Of a stretch of 64,000 nucleotides of DNA, positions 62,540 to 64,000 are shown piece by piece. Made by a program: the position numbers and the translations under genes. The notes under the pieces were generated by a model. It did not search any database, was not told the origin of the DNA, and saw only the letters and a program-made list of their open reading frames with translations. The DNA comes from Paenibacillus elgii NBRC 100335 (lineage in GTDB: Bacteria > Bacillota > Bacilli > Paenibacillales > NBRC-103111), in NCBI RefSeq assembly GCF_004000865.1, contig NZ_BIMB01000023.1, positions 36,566 through 100,565 on the forward strand, read 5' to 3'. Numbering within the stretch: the stretch's first letter is position 1; every line of letters starts with the position of its first letter.

Positions 62540-63847
62540 ATGAACCCTCTTGCCCAAAGTTTAAATGAGACCATTCAAAAGGAAAGCCCGCACGTTTACG
62601 AGATGCTGTCCGAGCTCGGCAAACAAATTTATTTTCCGAAGGTCGGCATCCTGAGCCAATCCGCCGAAGCGAAGGCAAAGGCCAAGAAGTTCAACGCCAC
62701 CATCGGCACGGCGCTGGAGAACGGTCAGCCGATGCATCTCAAAGTCATCCAAGACACACTGTCCGCTTACAACCCGAAGGACATTTACGAATATGCCCCG
62801 CCGGCGGGCAAGCCTGAGCTCCGCACCGTATGGCGCAGCAAGATCATCGAGGAAAATCCGTCCCTTCAGGGCAAAAACCTCGGCAATCCGATCGCGACGA
62901 ACGCGCTGACCCACGGGCTGAGCATCGTGGCCGATTTGTTTGCAGGTCCGGGCGACGCCGTCATCATTCCGGATAAAAACTGGGAAAACTACGAGCTGAC
63001 CTTCGGCATTCGCCGCGGCGCCGAGCTCGTATATTACCCGCTCTACACGGAAGACCGTCTGTTCAACGCGGCAGGGCTCCGCGACGCCCTGCTTGCGCAG
63101 AAGAGCAAAGGCAAAGCCATCGTCGTGCTGAACTTCCCGAACAACCCGACCGGCTATACACCGGGTCCCGAAGAAGGACGCGCCATCGTAGCGGCGATCA
63201 AGGAAGCAGCGGAAGCCGGCATCAACGTCGTGGCCGTCACGGACGACGCTTACTTCGGCCTGTTCTTCGAAGATTCGCTGCACGAGTCGCTTGCCGGCCA
63301 ATTGGCGGGGCTTCATCCGCGCGTACTGTCGGTCAAGATCGACGGCGCGACGAAGGAAGAATACGTATGGGGATTCCGCGTCGGCTTCATTACGTACGTC
63401 GGACAAAGCGATGCGGCGCTGGCGGCATTGGAGCAAAAAACGATTGGCATTATCCGCGGAACGATTTCCAGCGGCCCGCATCCGTCGCAGACATTCGTGC
63501 TGCATGCGCTGCAATCGCCTGACTTTAAAGCCCAGAAGCAAGAGAAGTTCGACATTATGAAAGGCCGCGCCAACCGTGTCAAAGCGCTGCTGGATACCGG
63601 CAAATTCGATCAGGTATGGGACTACTACCCGTTCAACTCCGGCTACTTCATGTGCCTGAAGCTGAAGACGGTCGATGCCGAAACGCTGCGCCTGCACCTG
63701 CTCGATAAATACGGTGTCGGGACGATCGCCCTCGGCGAAACCGATCTCCGCGTCGCCTTCTCCTGCATCGAGGAAGCGAATATCGAAGAGCTGTTCGAAA
63801 CGATCTACCAAGGCGTTCTGGATCTCCAGAATGTCGCTGCAAAATAA
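62540..63847 (+). CDS. Class I/II pyridoxal-phosphate aminotransferase
   Basis: A 435-residue fold-type I aminotransferase. The ATG at 62540 follows GGAAGGATGG; an in-frame ATG at 62522 lies before this site. Visible features are NPIATNALTHGLSIVADLFA (cofactor phosphate region), VIIPDKNWENYELTF, VVLNFPNNPTGYTPGPEEGR (N-P-T-G substrate loop), DDAYFGLFF, and SVKIDGATKEEYVWGFRVGF with the probable PLP lysine (about residue 272). The nearest assigned family is general class I/II aminotransferases; substrate unknown. It is divergent from the DeoR/kduI pair. Confidence 0.9.
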   Translation: MNPLAQSLNETIQKESPHVYEMLSELGKQIYFPKVGILSQSAEAKAKAKKFNATIGTALENGQPMHLKVIQDTLSAYNPKDIYEYAPPAGKPELRTVWRSKIIEENPSLQGKNLGNPIATNALTHGLSIVADLFAGPGDAVIIPDKNWENYELTFGIRRGAELVYYPLYTEDRLFNAAGLRDALLAQKSKGKAIVVLNFPNNPTGYTPGPEEGRAIVAAIKEAAEAGINVVAVTDDAYFGLFFEDSLHESLAGQLAGLHPRVLSVKIDGATKEEYVWGFRVGFITYVGQSDAALAALEQKTIGIIRGTISSGPHPSQTFVLHALQSPDFKAQKQEKFDIMKGRANRVKALLDTGKFDQVWDYYPFNSGYFMCLKLKTVDAETLRLHLLDKYGVGTIALGETDLRVAFSCIEEANIEELFETIYQGVLDLQNVAAK

Positions 63848-64000
63848 GGAAAGCTTCTTATCGAAGCCTATTCGAGGAAGATACATTCGTGTTTTAGAGG
63901 AAGCTTTTCTTGCGATATAGAATTCAATCAGCTCCGCTGATAGCTTATAAATTCTATATCTAAAAAAACGAAATCCACAAAAGCCGGGGTTCGCAAGAGC

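Overview
The window reads as a chromosome segment from an endospore-forming, fairly GC-rich Firmicute, most likely Paenibacillus or a close relative. The basis is S-layer-homology (SLH) surface proteins, many GerPA/GerPF-like and GerPC-like spore proteins, a small heat-shock protein of spore type, a MocR-type regulator, and strong AGGAGG-like ribosome binding sites with TTG and GTG starts. No database search was possible; names rest on recognised motifs and gene order.

Layout. 1-1.9 kb: the end of psd and a fosmidomycin-resistance-type MFS pump. 2.0-13.3 kb (minus): two very large SLH proteins, one carrying a 5'-nucleotidase, with a secreted protein between them. 13.4-14.8 kb: a MocR-type regulator. 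15.0-21.3 kb (minus): a three-gene operon of a TolC-like coiled-coil protein, a coiled-coil stalk protein with a copper-amine-oxidase-like domain, and a membrane class III cyclase homologue that has lost both metal-binding aspartates. 21.5-23.4 kb (plus): a PAAR-like DUF4280 protein and a membrane-anchored MORN-repeat protein. 23.5-24.0 kb: a DinB-like protein.

24.1-50.7 kb (minus) is a near-complete extracellular contractile injection system (eCIS) in one gene train. In transcription order it encodes a putative effector, a DUF4157 protein with HELAH, the Afp15-like AAA+ ATPase, the DUF4255 cap, a carboxypeptidase-regulatory-like protein, sheath, tube 1, a tail-assembly-chaperone-like protein overlapping a start-less DUF6760 frame, tube 2, a 1340-residue repeat protein in the tape-measure position, a LysM tube-baseplate protein, gpD-like hub, gp5-like spike, gp25, two gpJ-like baseplate proteins, a beta-propeller/gpI fusion, a further baseplate-associated protein, and a putative deaminase toxin. 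Two signals stand out. A correctly phased T TTT TTA slippery heptamer with an upstream Shine-Dalgarno-like element joins the chaperone frame to DUF6760 by -1 frameshifting. The last gene encodes a HAE...PCxxC deaminase-like protein with an eCIS-type N-terminal motif, lysine-rich stretches and an acidic tail. No receptor-binding fibre, lysis gene or PAAR gene lies inside the train; the nearby DUF4280 gene could supply a tip.

51.0-58.2 kb is a visibly more AT-rich, spore-flavoured stretch: an acetyltransferase, a GerPC-like protein, an Hsp20-like protein, four GerPA/PF-like genes on plus and three on minus (one a tandem duplication), two small beta-barrel-like proteins, a methyltransferase and a DUF6273 protein. 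58.2-64 kb returns to ordinary metabolism: a pyridoxamine-phosphate-oxidase-like protein, glutaminase, kduI with an operator-like inverted repeat over its promoter, a DeoR-family regulator and a class I/II aminotransferase.
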